DNA of 39,678 nt from NCBI RefSeq assembly GCF_002910905.1, contig NZ_NEUE01000009.1, positions 1 through 39,678 on the forward strand, read 5' to 3'. This document shows, piece by piece, positions 1 to 9,122 of the stretch; positions within the stretch are counted from its first letter, which is position 1; each line of letters starts with the position of its first letter. The notes under the pieces were generated by a model. That model was not told the DNA's origin. It ran no database searches and saw nothing but the letters and a program-made list of their open reading frames with translations. Made by a program: the position numbers and the translations under genes. The DNA is from Streptomyces sp. SM11 (GTDB lineage: Bacteria > Actinomycetota > Actinomycetes > Streptomycetales > Streptomycetaceae).

Positions 1-18
1 CCGCCGAGGGGGTAGGGA

Positions 19-1749
19 TCAGCTCCGCCAGACGTCGGCGGTCAGCGTGACCTTTCCGGAGGCCGGGACGGTGGCGGTGCGGTTGGCGCCGCTCTCCCAG
101 GTGACGTTGCCGTCGGCGTCCTTGCGGACGTACTTGTACGCGAACGTGGTCCCGGCGGGGAGGCTCACGTCCAGCTTCCACACGGGGTACGCCGCCGGGT
201 CGAGCTTCGGCGCGGTCGCCGGGTTCCAGTTGCCGAGGGCTGCCTGGTCGCCGGTGACGTGGATGTTCTGGCCGGGCCGGGTGGTGGCGTCGACGCCGAA
301 GGAGGCGCCGGAGGAGCCGTCACCGGGGCCCGGGTCGGGGTTGGGGCCGCCGCCTCCGCAGGTACGGGCGTCGGTGTGCAGGGCCATGGCGGTACCGGCC
401 GGGACGGTGGCGGTGAACTGGCCGGAGCCGTTGACGCTCACGCCGTTGCCGGACTGCACGTCGCAGTAGTCGCCGGCGGGCAGCGAGGTCTGGAAGGTGC
501 GGGTGAGCGAGGAGCCCTCGTGGTTGATGGCCACGTACGCCGTGTCGCCCCGGCCGAAGGCGATCCGGTCGCCGCCGTCGTCCCACCAGTTCGTGACGGC
601 CTGGCCGCGTGCGGCGTTGCGGAGGCCGACCATGGAGGAGATCTCACGCCAGTCGTGCTGGCACTTCCAGCCGTCGCTGTAGCAGGCGCTGACCCGGCCA
701 CCGTTCGGCGGTCCGGCGTCGTGGTCGCTGAACTCGTAGCCGGAGTGGACGTCCGGGGAACCGTAGGGCCAGGCCAGCATGAACACGTTGGCCAGGGTGT
801 AGGCGGAGCCGTACCTGTAGTTGAGAGTGTCGCCGCCGCGCTCGGTGTCGTGGTTGTCGACGAAGACGGCGGACTTGCCGGACTCCATGAAGCCCCAGCC
901 CTCACCGAAGTTCTTGAGGTTGGCGAGCTTCTCGTCGAGGAAGACCTGCTTGAGGCTCCGCCCGTAACGGAACTCCTGGACGTCTCCGGTGCCGAGGTAC
1001 TCGGACGGCGAGACGGCCTCACCCGCTCCGTGGATCGCCTCGTGCTTCCAGTAGACGTTCGGATCGCTCAGCCGGGACTTGATGTCGGCGAGGTCGCCGG
1101 CGGGCATGTGCTTGGCGGCGTCGATCCGGAAGCCGTCGACGCCGAGCGAGATCAGGTCGTCGAGGTAGGCGGCGATCCTGCCGCGTACGTAGTCCTCGCC
1201 GGTGTCCAGGTCGGCGAGGCCGACAAGTTCGCAGTTCTGGACGTTGGCGCGGTCCTGGTAGTTGTTGATCTGCGAAGTGCAGTTGTCGAGGTCCGGCACC
1301 GAGTAGACGCCCGGATAGTCGTACTTGGTGTACGAGGAGCCGCCGGTGCCGGTGCCGTTACCCGCCGACATGTGGTTGATGACGGCGTCGGCGACGACCT
1401 TGACCCCGGCCGAGTGACACGTGTTCACCATGGCGCCGAAGGCGGCGCGGTCGCCGAGGCGGCCGGCGATCCTGTAGCTGACGGGCTGGTAGGACGTCCA
1501 CCACTGGCCGCCCTGGATGTGCTCCTGGGGCGGCGAGACCTGGACGTAGCCGTAGCCCGCCGGACCGAGAGTGTCCGTGCAGGCCTTGGCTATGGAGTCG
1601 AACTTCCACTCGAACATCACAGCGGTGACGTCCTTGTCGCCCGGAGCGGCGGCCTGCGCGGGGGACGCGGCGCCGAATCCGGTGGGGATGACGAGGGCGG
1701 CGGCGCCGGCCACGAGGGCGAGCGCGGCAGACAGGGGTCTGCGTGCCAT
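19..1749 (-). CDS. Secreted alpha-amylase (GH13) with C-terminal CBM20 starch-binding domain
   Basis: Extracellular endo-acting enzyme that cuts alpha-1,4 bonds in starch and feeds maltodextrins to the neighbouring malEFG importer. The 576-aa protein starts with a Sec signal peptide (RR, hydrophobic residues 8-24, AxA site near 31-35). The GH13 motifs are visible: DAVINH at 121-126, GFRIDAAKH with nucleophile D210, KHEAIHG with acid/base E237, and FVDNHD with D301. A Gly/Pro linker (about 465-480) leads to a CBM20-like domain (about 481-576) with the typical GNW and [11 protein letters not shown] patterns. The ATG at 1749 has a GGAGGA ribosome site 6-7 nt upstream. The gene is monocistronic, with its own promoter and CTTGC/GCAAG sites upstream, so regulation by MalR-type repressors is likely. 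Length fits Streptomyces amylases. Family and function are clear; exact product pattern is not. Confidence 0.96.
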   Translation of the reverse strand: MARRPLSAALALVAGAAALVIPTGFGAASPAQAAAPGDKDVTAVMFEWKFDSIAKACTDTLGPAGYGYVQVSPPQEHIQGGQWWTSYQPVSYRIAGRLGDRAAFGAMVNTCHSAGVKVVADAVINHMSAGNGTGTGGSSYTKYDYPGVYSVPDLDNCTSQINNYQDRANVQNCELVGLADLDTGEDYVRGRIAAYLDDLISLGVDGFRIDAAKHMPAGDLADIKSRLSDPNVYWKHEAIHGAGEAVSPSEYLGTGDVQEFRYGRSLKQVFLDEKLANLKNFGEGWGFMESGKSAVFVDNHDTERGGDTLNYRYGSAYTLANVFMLAWPYGSPDVHSGYEFSDHDAGPPNGGRVSACYSDGWKCQHDWREISSMVGLRNAARGQAVTNWWDDGGDRIAFGRGDTAYVAINHEGSSLTRTFQTSLPAGDYCDVQSGNGVSVNGSGQFTATVPAGTAMALHTDARTCGGGGPNPDPGPGDGSSGASFGVDATTRPGQNIHVTGDQAALGNWNPATAPKLDPAAYPVWKLDVSLPAGTTFAYKYVRKDADGNVTWESGANRTATVPASGKVTLTADVWRS

Positions 1750-1832
1750 GTCTTTCCTCCTGCGGGTGGGGGAAACGCGGGTGACGGTGCAGCCTCAGCC
1801 GGCAACGCGCCATGCCCTCAAGGCTCCTGAAG

Positions 1833-1862
1833 GTTCTTGCTGCAAGAATGCAAACCTTGCCG
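1833..1862 (-). promoter_or_regulatory. Putative MalR operator downstream of the amylase -10
   Basis: CTTGC-T-GCAAG at 1836-1846 is a perfect short palindrome, followed by GCAAACCTTGCC. CTTGCAG/GCAAG repeats are the known regulatory elements of Streptomyces amylase promoters, and related sequences recur upstream of malE and malR in this window. Position at the start site suggests repression. Confidence 0.65.
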
Positions 1863-1870
1863 CGGAGCAG

Positions 1871-1899
1871 ACCGTACGAGCCCTCCCCCTGCCGGTCAA
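1871..1899 (-). promoter_or_regulatory. Amylase promoter (-35 TTGACC, 17 nt, -10 TACGGT)
   Basis: Read on the minus strand, TTGACC (1899-1894) and TACGGT (1876-1871) are separated by exactly 17 nt, a good match to the vegetative SigHrdB consensus. The operator-like CTTGCTGCAAG lies immediately downstream, where the transcription start would be, so a bound repressor would block initiation. Confidence 0.72.
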
Positions 1900-1957
1900 C
1901 CCTTTGGACACCTCCCGCTCACATCCACGAAACAGCGGGATCCTTCTGTCGATTTCT

Positions 1958-1988
1958 CGCTGCAAGACCTTTCGCAAGATATTGCGGA
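1958..1988 (-). promoter_or_regulatory. Second putative MalR-type site upstream of the amylase promoter
   Basis: The plus strand carries GCAAG at 1962-1966 and again at 1974-1978, the latter continuing as GCAAGATATTGCGGA. This is nearly the same string as GCAAGACATTGCCGGA upstream of malR (9235-9250). It lies about 60 bp upstream of the -35 box, so it might be an auxiliary operator for looping. Confidence 0.5.
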
Positions 1989-2270
1989 CCTGTTACGTTT
2001 CATCCCGACTCCGGTCCGGTCGGCCGAGGTTCCGGCACCGCCCACGCGGTTCCGGACCCACGCGCCCGGCCGGCCGGGCCGGTCACGACAAGAGAGGCAC
2101 CCGGAGTCGCCAACTCCCCGCCGGCCTCCCTGGGCCGACTCCTGGTGCCTCTCCTGTGCGTGGCGGACCCTGCCCAACGACCCTGCCCACCGGACATGAT
2201 GGTCGGCGATCGAGGGCTGCCCCATGCGCCCACGGCTGACGACCACGTAAGACGTTCTCAGGGAGACGGC

Positions 2271-2867
2271 ATGCCACGTACCGGGGTCTACCTCGCACAT
2301 CCACGGCCCGGAAGCTTCAACCACGCACTGTTCGACGCCATGGTGGGCGAGTTGCGCAACCGGGGGAGCGACGTCGTCGCGCACGACCTCTACGCGGAGG
2401 GGTTCGCACCCGGGCTGACCGCCGACGAGACCGGGACGGTCCTGTCGGCCACGGACACCACCGACACCCAACTGGCGCTGCACCGGGCGGAGGTGGCCAC
2501 TCTCGACGCCATGGTGTTCGTCCACCCCAACTGGTGGGGAATGCCGCCCGCCGTCCTGACCGGGTGGGTGCAGCGCGTCATGGTGCCCGGCGTCGCCTAC
2601 AAACTGGGCGCCTCCGAGGGGGAGCCGGAGGGGCTGCTGAAAGCCGGCCGGGCTCTCGTCCTGAACACCTCCGACACTCCCGCGGACCGCGAGGAGAGCG
2701 AGTTCGGGGATCCGCTGAACAGGATCTGGTCGGCATGTGTCCTGCCGTACGTGGGAGTTGCCGACGTCCGCCGGGTCGTCTTCCGGACGGTCACCGACTC
2801 CACCGACGAGGCCCGGGCGTCCTGGCTGCGCGAAGCGCGTGAGCACGCCGCCGCGCTGCTGGCCTGA
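2271..2867 (+). CDS. NAD(P)H oxidoreductase, flavodoxin-like fold (MdaB/KefF-type)
   Basis: A 198-aa soluble flavoprotein of the Flavodoxin_2 family, which reduces quinones or similar acceptors with NAD(P)H. Visible features are the N-terminal beta strand and phosphate loop (VYLAHPRPGSFNHAL, residues 6-20), the family's conserved HPNWWGMPPAVLTGWVQRV segment (about 84-102), which forms part of the FMN/NAD site, and a C-terminal helix. I chose ATG 2271 because AGGGAG lies 5 nt upstream and the flavodoxin strand starts directly after it. It is transcribed alone, convergent with the LacI gene and divergent from the amylase. The true substrate cannot be told from sequence. Confidence 0.88.
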   Translation: MPRTGVYLAHPRPGSFNHALFDAMVGELRNRGSDVVAHDLYAEGFAPGLTADETGTVLSATDTTDTQLALHRAEVATLDAMVFVHPNWWGMPPAVLTGWVQRVMVPGVAYKLGASEGEPEGLLKAGRALVLNTSDTPADREESEFGDPLNRIWSACVLPYVGVADVRRVVFRTVTDSTDEARASWLREAREHAAALLA

Positions 2868-2910
2868 CGCACACCGCGGACCTGAGCCGTCCCGGAGCGC
2901 CCACAGCCCC

Positions 2911-2941
2911 GGGGCCGGGTCCCCCTTCCGGACCCGGCCCC
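2911..2941. terminator. Bidirectional terminator hairpin between convergent genes
   Basis: A perfect 12-bp stem GGGGCCGGGTCC / GGACCCGGCCCC with a 7-nt loop lies between the stop codons at 2867 and 2956. There is no T-tract, as is usual for Streptomyces terminators. Confidence 0.75.
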
Positions 2942-2955
2942 GTCTCCGCACCGGT

Positions 2956-4002
2956 TCAGACGCCCCGTACCGCCGCCGTCGAACCCCGGACGACCAGCTC
3001 CGGCTGGAAGACGTACTCGGTGCGCTGTACCGGGCTCCCGCCGATCTCCTCCAGCAGCGCGCCCACGGCGGCCGCAGCCATCGCCTGCACGGGCTGGCGC
3101 ACGGTCGTCAGCGGCGGGTCGGTGAACGCGACGAGCTGCGAGTCGTCGAAGCCGACGACCGAGACGTCACGGGGCACCTCCAGGCCCCTCCCCCGGGCGG
3201 CACGGACCACGCCGAGGGCCATCAGGTCGCTGCCGCAGACCATGCCCGTGCAGCCCGCGTCCAGCAGGGCGCCGGCCGCCACCTGGCCGCCCTCGACGCT
3301 GAACAGCGTGGAGCAGACCAGCAGTTCGGCTTCCGACCGGTCCATGCCGAGCACCGAGACGGCCGCCTCCACGAACCCGTCGCGCTTGCGGCGGGAGGGG
3401 ACGTAGCGCTGCGGGCCGATGGCCAGGCCGATCCGGCGGTGGCCGAGGTCGGCGAGATGCCCCAGCGCCATCCGTACGGCAGCGTTGTCGTCGGGCGAGA
3501 CGAACGGGGCGCTGATGCGTTCGTTGTAGCCGTTGATCAGGACGAACGGCACGCCGCGCTCGGTGAGCGCGGCGTAGCGCCCCGGGTCGGCGGAGGTGTC
3601 CGCGTGCAGCCCGGAGAGGAAGACGATGCCGCCGACGCCCCGCTCCACGAGCTGCTCGACGAGCTCGTCCTCGGTGGCTCCGCCGGGCAGTTGGGTGCAG
3701 AGCACGGGGGTGTAGCCGTGCCCGGCCAGCACCTGTTCGACGGACTGCGCGAACGCCGGGAAGATCGGGTTGGTGAGTTCGGGCGTCACCAGGCCGATCA
3801 GTCCGGCGCTGCGCTGCCGCAGCCGCACGGGCCGCTCGTAGCCCAGGACGTCGAGCGCCGCGAGCACCCGCTGACGCGTGGCGTCCGCGACGCCCTGCTT
3901 CCCGTTCAGGACCCGGCTGACCGTCGCCTCGCTGACCGCCGCCTGTCCGGCGATGTCGGAGAGGCGGGGCGCGGCCGTGGTCCTGGGCGCGGGCAGTGTC
4001 AC
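2956..4002 (-). CDS. LacI-family regulator, MalR paralogue at the end of the mal operon
   Basis: DNA-binding regulator of 348 aa. The N-terminal helix-turn-helix and hinge helix are clear (LSDIAGQAAVSEATVSRVLN, then VLAALDVLGYER), followed by a periplasmic-binding-type effector domain ending in the family signature VVGFDDS...TDPPLTTVRQP. I place the start at GTG 4002, whose GTGA overlaps the aglA stop codon, so the two are translationally coupled. The protein is very similar along its whole length to the MalR encoded at 9339-10382, including the recognition helix, so both probably bind the same CTTGC/GCAAG operators. A repressor gene co-transcribed with the operon it may control would give negative feedback. 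An alternative is that its effector differs from that of the other copy. Confidence 0.92.
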   Translation of the reverse strand: MTLPAPRTTAAPRLSDIAGQAAVSEATVSRVLNGKQGVADATRQRVLAALDVLGYERPVRLRQRSAGLIGLVTPELTNPIFPAFAQSVEQVLAGHGYTPVLCTQLPGGATEDELVEQLVERGVGGIVFLSGLHADTSADPGRYAALTERGVPFVLINGYNERISAPFVSPDDNAAVRMALGHLADLGHRRIGLAIGPQRYVPSRRKRDGFVEAAVSVLGMDRSEAELLVCSTLFSVEGGQVAAGALLDAGCTGMVCGSDLMALGVVRAARGRGLEVPRDVSVVGFDDSQLVAFTDPPLTTVRQPVQAMAAAAVGALLEEIGGSPVQRTEYVFQPELVVRGSTAAVRGV

Positions 4003-5675
4003 ACCGTCCACCACACCGTGGTGTCGGCGGGCAGCTCGGCCTCGGCGCCGTCCGCGGTGACCGGGGAGCTGGCGAGCAGCACCCGGCCGGGGGCGGCGAT
4101 CCGGACCGGGGCACCGGTGGTGTTGACGGTGCAGACGAATCCGGGGCGGGAGAAGACGAGGACGCCTTCGGGGCCGTCCAGCCACTCGACCTCCGTGCCC
4201 GCGCCGAGGCCCGGGTGCTCCCGGCGCGCGGCGATCGCGGCCCGGTACAGCTCCAGGGTGGAGCCCGCCACGCCGGTCTGCGCCTCGACGGACAGCTCGC
4301 CCCAGCCGGCGGGCTGCGGGAGCCAGCTGCCGCCGTCGCCGAAGCCGTACGAACTGCCCTCGCGGGTCCACGGGATCGGGACGCGACAGCCGTCGCGGAA
4401 GCCGTCCTGGCCCTCGGCGCGGAAGAACGAGGGGTCCTGGCGGGCCTCGTCGGGCAGGTCGGTGACGTCGGGCAGGCCGAGCTCCTCGCCCTGGTAGACG
4501 TAGGCGGAGCCGGGCAGGGCGAGCATCAGGAGGGTGGCGGCGCGGGCCCGGCGCAGTCCCGTCTCACGGTCGCCGGGGGTACGGATCTGGGTGCCGAGGC
4601 CCGCCGGGTTGGCGAAGCGGGTGGCGTGCCGGGTGACGTCGTGGTTGGAGAGCACCCAGGTGGCGGGGGCGCCGACCGGGCGCATCGCGGCGAGCGAGGA
4701 GTCGATGACCTCGCGCAGTTCGGCGGCGTCCCAGGCGGTGGCCAGATACTGGAAGTTGAACGCCTGGTGCATCTCGTCGGGGCGCACGTAGTTGGCGGTG
4801 CGCTCGACGGTGGGCGTCCAGGCCTCGGCGACGGCGATCCTCTCGCCGGGGTACTCGTCGAGAATGGTGCGCCAGCTGCGGTAGATCGCGTGGACGCCGT
4901 CCTGGTCGAAGAAGGGCATGACGTCGTTGCCGAGCAGCTTGAGCTGTTCGTGGGAGCCGAGGTCGGGCAGCCCTTCGGCCTTGACGAGGCCGTGGGCGAC
5001 GTCGACGCGGAAGCCGTCGACGCCCATGTCGAGCCAGAAGCGCAGGATGGAGCGGAACTCGTCGGCGACGGCCGGGTGTTCCCAGTTGAAGTCGGGCTGC
5101 TCGGGGGCGAAGAGGTGGAGGTACCAGTCGCCGGGGGTGCCGTCCGGGTTCACCGTACGGGTCCAGGCGGGGCCGCCGAAGATGGACTCCCAGTCGTTGG
5201 GCGGGAGTTCGCCGTTCGCGCCCTTTCCGGGGCGGAAGTGGTAGCGCTCGCGCAGGGCGGAGCCGGGGCCCTCGGCCAGGGCGCGCTTGAACCACTCGTG
5301 CTGGTCGGAGGAGTGGTTGGGGACCAGGTCGACGATGACGCGCAGGCCCAGGCCGTGCGCCTCGCGGATCAGCGCGTCGGCGTCCAGCAGGTTGCCGAAC
5401 ATCGGGTCGATGGCCCGGTAGTCGGAGACGTCGTAGCCCGCGTCGGCCTGCGGGGAGGCGTAGAAGGGGCTGAGCCAGACCGCGTCGACGCCCAGGTCCC
5501 TCAGGTGGGGCAGGCGGGCGGTGACGCCGGCGAGGTCGCCCATGCCGTCGCCGTTGCCGTCGGCGAAGCTCCGTGGATAGACCTGGTAGATCACCGCGTC
5601 CTGCCACCAGCCGGTGCGGTGGCCCGGGGCGTCGTCGGACGTGCCGGTGGAGGGGGCAGCGAGGTGCTGGGTCAT
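3999..5675 (-). CDS. aglA: Alpha-glucosidase (GH13), maltose/maltodextrin operon
   Basis: Cytoplasmic exo-glucosidase of 558 aa without a signal peptide, releasing glucose from imported malto-oligosaccharides. GH13 motifs: DLVPNH 116-121, GFRVDVAHG with nucleophile D225, VAEAW with acid/base E284, and LSNHD with D346; QPDFNW at 193-198 is typical of this glucosidase group. Residue 226 after the nucleophile is Val; in characterised GH13 glucosidases Val here goes with activity on alpha-1,6 links and Thr/Ala with alpha-1,4, so broader substrate use is possible (inference). It follows malG by 123 bp and overlaps the LacI gene by 4 bp. The ATG at 5675 has a GGGACGA-like ribosome site. Gene name follows the S. 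coelicolor malEFG-aglA order. Confidence 0.93.
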   Translation of the reverse strand: MTQHLAAPSTGTSDDAPGHRTGWWQDAVIYQVYPRSFADGNGDGMGDLAGVTARLPHLRDLGVDAVWLSPFYASPQADAGYDVSDYRAIDPMFGNLLDADALIREAHGLGLRVIVDLVPNHSSDQHEWFKRALAEGPGSALRERYHFRPGKGANGELPPNDWESIFGGPAWTRTVNPDGTPGDWYLHLFAPEQPDFNWEHPAVADEFRSILRFWLDMGVDGFRVDVAHGLVKAEGLPDLGSHEQLKLLGNDVMPFFDQDGVHAIYRSWRTILDEYPGERIAVAEAWTPTVERTANYVRPDEMHQAFNFQYLATAWDAAELREVIDSSLAAMRPVGAPATWVLSNHDVTRHATRFANPAGLGTQIRTPGDRETGLRRARAATLLMLALPGSAYVYQGEELGLPDVTDLPDEARQDPSFFRAEGQDGFRDGCRVPIPWTREGSSYGFGDGGSWLPQPAGWGELSVEAQTGVAGSTLELYRAAIAARREHPGLGAGTEVEWLDGPEGVLVFSRPGFVCTVNTTGAPVRIAAPGRVLLASSPVTADGAEAELPADTTVWWTV

Positions 5676-5798
5676 GTCGTCCCTGGGGTGTCTGGGTGGG
5701 GAGCGGCGCCGGTGACCGGGTCGGGGTTTCCGGCGCCGCCGTGACGGGTGCGGTGGTGCGGGCGGGCGCTGCTGTCGGCCCTGGAAGGCTCCGAGGGC

Positions 5799-6677
5799 TC
5801 AGCCCTTGACGGCTCCGGCGGACATGCCGGTGACCAGGTGCTTCTGGGCGAACAGGAACACCAGGGCGGCCGGGATGGCGATGAGGACGGAGGCCGCGGT
5901 CATGGGGCCCCACTGGGCCCCGTACTGGTTGACGAACTTCTGGAGTCCGCCGGCCAGCGTGAGGTTCTCGTCGCCGACCAGGAAGGCGGAGGCGTACGCC
6001 ACCTCGCCCCAGGCGGTGATGAAGGAGTAGAACGCGGTGACCGCGAGGCCCGGCTTGGCCAGCGGCAGGATGAGCCGGAAGAAGGTGCCGAACGGGGTGA
6101 GGCCGTCGACCTCGCCCGACTCGTCGATCTCGCGCGGGATGGTGTCGAAGAAGCCCTTCATCATCCAGGCGCAGAACGGCACCGAGATGGTGAGGTAGGT
6201 GATGACGAGTCCGGCGGGCTGGTTGAGCAGTCCCAGGGTCGACATGATGTTGTAGATCGGCACGATGAGGACGGCGACCGGGAACATCTGGGTGATCAGC
6301 AGTGTCCACATCAGCCCGCGCTTGCCGGGGAAGCGGAAGCGGCTCACCGCGTAACCGGTGGTGGCGGCGACGAAGACGCCGATCACAGTGGAGAGCCCGG
6401 CGATGATCACGGAGTTGGCGAACCAGTTGAGGAACTCGGTGTCACGGATGAGGTTCGTGTAGTTGACGAACGTCGTCTCGCGGAAGAAGTCCATGGTGGT
6501 CGCGTACTTGGCGGGCTTGAGCGACGTCAGCAGGACCCACAGCACCGGGAAGACCGCGATCACCGAGGCGACGACCAGGGTGAGGTGCAGGGCGAAGGAG
6601 GCGAGCGGGGAGCGTTCGCCGCGCAGCCGGACCTTGGGCACCGCGTGCCGGGCGGAGGTGTCGGTCACGGTGGTCAC
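5799..6677 (-). CDS. malG: Maltose/maltodextrin ABC importer permease MalG
   Basis: Inner-membrane permease of 292 aa with six predicted membrane helices (first about 25-48, last near the C-terminus) and the binding-protein-dependent EAA loop in the form ESGEVDGLTPFGTFFRLILP. It pairs with MalF to form the channel. I start it at GTG 6677, whose GTGA overlaps the malF stop; a second GTG nine bases later is also possible. The long open frame to the right of this is antisense-like shadow. The operon encodes no ATPase; in Streptomyces the shared MsiK ATPase energises several such sugar importers, so that is the expected partner. Confidence 0.93.
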   Translation of the reverse strand: MTTVTDTSARHAVPKVRLRGERSPLASFALHLTLVVASVIAVFPVLWVLLTSLKPAKYATTMDFFRETTFVNYTNLIRDTEFLNWFANSVIIAGLSTVIGVFVAATTGYAVSRFRFPGKRGLMWTLLITQMFPVAVLIVPIYNIMSTLGLLNQPAGLVITYLTISVPFCAWMMKGFFDTIPREIDESGEVDGLTPFGTFFRLILPLAKPGLAVTAFYSFITAWGEVAYASAFLVGDENLTLAGGLQKFVNQYGAQWGPMTAASVLIAIPAALVFLFAQKHLVTGMSAGAVKG

Positions 6678-7693
6678 CAGTTGTCTCCCTGGGAGCGCAG
6701 GACTCGCCGGTAGACCACGGCGAAGAGCATCAGGAGTACGAGGATCAGCACGCCCCATGTGGAGGACTGCGCGTAGTCGCGCGGGCTGATCTCGAAGGAG
6801 AACTTGTACGCCTGGGTCACCAGGATCTGGGTGGCCTCGCCGGGTCCGCCGCGGGTCAGCAGGAAGATCACCGGGAACATGTTGAAGGTCCAGATGGTGG
6901 AGAGCAGGACCACCGTGGTGGAGACCGGGCGCAGTCCGGGCAGCGTGATGTGGCGGAATCGCTGCCAGGCGGTCGCACCGTCCATCTCGGCCGCCTCGTA
7001 CTGCTCGGAGGGGATGGACTGGAGTCCGCCGAGGAGGGCGACCATCATGAACGGGATGCCGAGCCAGACGTTGACGGCGATGACCGCGAACTTGGCCCAG
7101 GTCGGGTCGTTCAGCCACGGGACGGCGTCGATGCCGGCCCCGCCGAGAACCTTGTTGAGCAGTCCGCGCTCCTCGTTGTAGAGGAAACGCCAGGCGAAGA
7201 CGGAGACGAAGCCGGGGATGGCCCAGGGCAGGATGAGGGCCATGCGGTAGGCGGAGCGCCCGGCGATGCGGCGGTTGAGGATGTTCGCCAGGGCCATGCC
7301 GAGGACGAACGTGACGCTCACGCAGGAGACGGTCCACACCAGCGTCCAGCCGAGCGTCCCGACGAACTGCGAGCCGGTCAGCGCGTCGATGTAGTTGTCG
7401 GCGCCGACGAACTCGTAGGTGGCGGGGATCTCGTTGACGCCGATGGAGCGTGCGACGTTGCGCTCGTCGGCGTCGGTCATCGAGAGGAAGATGCCGCGGA
7501 CCAGCGGATAGCCGATGATCACGCCGATCACGACGACGACCGGGGCGACCATGGCCCAGGCGTACCAGTGGACCGACAGGGCCCGCCGGAGACGGCCGGG
7601 CCTCGGTGGTGGGGTGCCAGTACCGCGGCTCCGGCCGCGGGCGACATTCTCGCCCGCGGCCTTCACCACCGACTGGCTGGTGTGGACAGCCAT
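6674..7693 (-). CDS. malF: Maltose/maltodextrin ABC importer permease MalF
   Basis: Permease of 339 aa. A basic N-terminal tail (about 1-40) is followed by six membrane helices and the EAA loop EAAEMDGATAWQRFRHITLP (about residue 235), which docks the ATPase. It lies 19 nt downstream of malE and overlaps malG by 4 bp, so all three are translated as a unit. E. coli MalF has eight helices and a large periplasmic loop; the shorter form here is normal for actinobacterial MalF. Confidence 0.93.
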   Translation of the reverse strand: MAVHTSQSVVKAAGENVARGRSRGTGTPPPRPGRLRRALSVHWYAWAMVAPVVVVIGVIIGYPLVRGIFLSMTDADERNVARSIGVNEIPATYEFVGADNYIDALTGSQFVGTLGWTLVWTVSCVSVTFVLGMALANILNRRIAGRSAYRMALILPWAIPGFVSVFAWRFLYNEERGLLNKVLGGAGIDAVPWLNDPTWAKFAVIAVNVWLGIPFMMVALLGGLQSIPSEQYEAAEMDGATAWQRFRHITLPGLRPVSTTVVLLSTIWTFNMFPVIFLLTRGGPGEATQILVTQAYKFSFEISPRDYAQSSTWGVLILVLLMLFAVVYRRVLRSQGDNW

Positions 7694-7712
7694 CAGTCGG
7701 CCAACCTTCCTG

Positions 7713-8981
7713 TTACTTCCAGCCCTCGAGGAGCTTGCGGTAGGAGTCGCCGGTCGACTTGGCGGCCTTCTCCGGCGTGGTCTGGCCGGTGAGGACCTTG
7801 GTGTACTCGACGCGCAGCGGCTCGAAGAGGCTGCCGCCCTCGGGGATCCAGGGGCGCTCGACGGCGGTCTCGACGACCGGCTTGAAGAAGCCGACGATCT
7901 CGCTGTTCACGGCCTCCTTCTTGGCGTACGCGGAGGTGCGGGTGGGCAGCAGGTTCAGCTCGCCGGCGGCGGTGGCCTGGCTGTCCACGGAGGTCATGTA
8001 CTCGACGAAGGCGTAGGAGGCGTCGAGGTTCTTGGAGCCCGCGTAGACGGCGAGGTTGTGGCCGCCCTGCGGGGCGCCCTGGGCGGCGGAGCCGGCCGGG
8101 ACCGGGGCGATGCCCAGGTTGTCCTTGTCGGTGAACTCCTTGCCGGTCAGGGTGTCGGCGACGGCCCAGGGGCCGTTGATCATCATCGCGACGTCGCCGT
8201 TCTTGAACGACTGCATCATGTTCTCCCAGCCGTCCGAGGCGTCCGTCTTCGCGGTGCCGTCGTCTACCAGGTCCTTGACCGCCTTGAACGCCTTGACGCC
8301 CTCGGGCTTGTCCACGGTGACGGTCTTGGTGCCGGCGTCGACGAGGTCGCCGCCCTCGCCGTACAGGAAGGAGAGGAAGTAGTACGGGTCGTCGCCGCGG
8401 AGGTAGAGGCCGGTCTTGCCGGTCTTTTCCTTGATCTTCTTCGCGGCGGTCTTGAGGTCGTCCAGGTTGGCGGGCGCCTCGACGCCGGCCTCCTTGAGCA
8501 GCTTCTGGTTGTAGAAGATGCCCATGGAGTCGATGACCTGCGGGACGGCGTAGGTCTTGCCCTCGTACTTGGTGGACGCGACGGCCTGCTTGAGGAAGTC
8601 GTCCTGGTTCTTGAGGGCGGGGGTGCCGTCCAGCGGGGCCAGGTAGCTGAGGCTGGCGAAGTCCGGCGTCCAGGCGACCTCGGAGCGGATCACGTCGGGG
8701 GCACCGTCGCCAGCCTGGGCGGCGTTCTTGAACTTGTTCTGCGCCTCGCCGAAGGGCACGTTGACGTACTTGACGTCGACCTTCGGGTGCTGCTTCTCGA
8801 AGCCTTCGGCCAGCTTCTTGAAGACCTTGTCCTCGCTGCCGACGCTGGAGGTGTCCCACCAGGTCACCGTGCCGGAGAGCTCGCCCGAGCTCGTGCCGCC
8901 GGACTCGTCGTCGCTGCCGCAGGCGGTCGCCGCGAGCGCCAGGGCCGCGACCAGGGCGGTGGCCGTTATGCCACGTCGCAT
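7713..8981 (-). CDS. malE: Maltose/maltodextrin-binding lipoprotein MalE
   Basis: Extracellular solute-binding protein (SBP family 1), 422 aa, anchored by a lipid on the cysteine of LAATACGSD at about residues 17-25. The mature protein begins with the family pattern GTVTWWDTSS and keeps the typical VAMMINGPWAV segment. I chose ATG 8981 because AAGGAG is 6 nt upstream and a lipoprotein signal follows at once; the frame is open 42 codons further upstream, but that stretch covers the promoter and operator. It is the first gene of the malEFG-aglA-lacI operon and divergent from malR. It delivers maltodextrins, made outside by the amylase, to MalFG. Confidence 0.95.
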   Translation of the reverse strand: MRRGITATALVAALALAATACGSDDESGGTSSGELSGTVTWWDTSSVGSEDKVFKKLAEGFEKQHPKVDVKYVNVPFGEAQNKFKNAAQAGDGAPDVIRSEVAWTPDFASLSYLAPLDGTPALKNQDDFLKQAVASTKYEGKTYAVPQVIDSMGIFYNQKLLKEAGVEAPANLDDLKTAAKKIKEKTGKTGLYLRGDDPYYFLSFLYGEGGDLVDAGTKTVTVDKPEGVKAFKAVKDLVDDGTAKTDASDGWENMMQSFKNGDVAMMINGPWAVADTLTGKEFTDKDNLGIAPVPAGSAAQGAPQGGHNLAVYAGSKNLDASYAFVEYMTSVDSQATAAGELNLLPTRTSAYAKKEAVNSEIVGFFKPVVETAVERPWIPEGGSLFEPLRVEYTKVLTGQTTPEKAAKSTGDSYRKLLEGWK

Positions 8982-9063
8982 CTGAACTCCTTCAACTGCC
9001 GTACCGCTCCGTCGCGGCGCCGGGTCGACGTGAACGTAACAAGGATGAAAGACGACCGAAAGA

Positions 9064-9085
9064 CCTTGCGGAAGATTTCTGCAAG
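9064..9085 (-). promoter_or_regulatory. Putative MalR operator upstream of malE
   Basis: CTTGC at 9065-9069 and GCAAG at 9081-9085 form an inverted repeat separated by 11 nt, followed by CCTTGGCGATCG. The same half-sites occur at the amylase promoter. It lies downstream of the TTGACG box proposed for malE, consistent with repression. Confidence 0.62.
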
Positions 9086-9122
9086 CCTTGGCGATCGTTA
9101 CATTCACGTGTCCTCAAGGTTG

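Larger units (their letters stand above)
1750..2270. other. Intergenic region between divergent amylase and oxidoreductase genes
   Basis: This 521-bp stretch holds the amylase ribosome site (GGAGGA near 1756-1761), its promoter and two operator-like sites, all in the half nearer the amylase. The half nearer 2270 shows only an AGGGAG ribosome site for the oxidoreductase gene. I see no convincing additional gene; open frames here have no coding-type third-position bias. Confidence 0.6.

Noticed and set aside
101..120. Secretion of the XRE regulator through the Tat pathway (motif at its residues 101-114)
   Set aside because: The motif is internal, behind a DNA-binding domain; similar motifs occur in many cytoplasmic Streptomyces regulators. 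The coordinates given are protein residues, the gene is at 17018-18295.
259..1830. Plus-strand open frame of 523 codons opposite the amylase
   Set aside because: Antisense shadow of the amylase; low-complexity composition and no recognisable fold.
5799..8981. Missing ATPase in the maltose importer operon as a defect
   Set aside because: Streptomyces sugar importers normally share the MsiK ATPase encoded elsewhere, so this is the expected arrangement.
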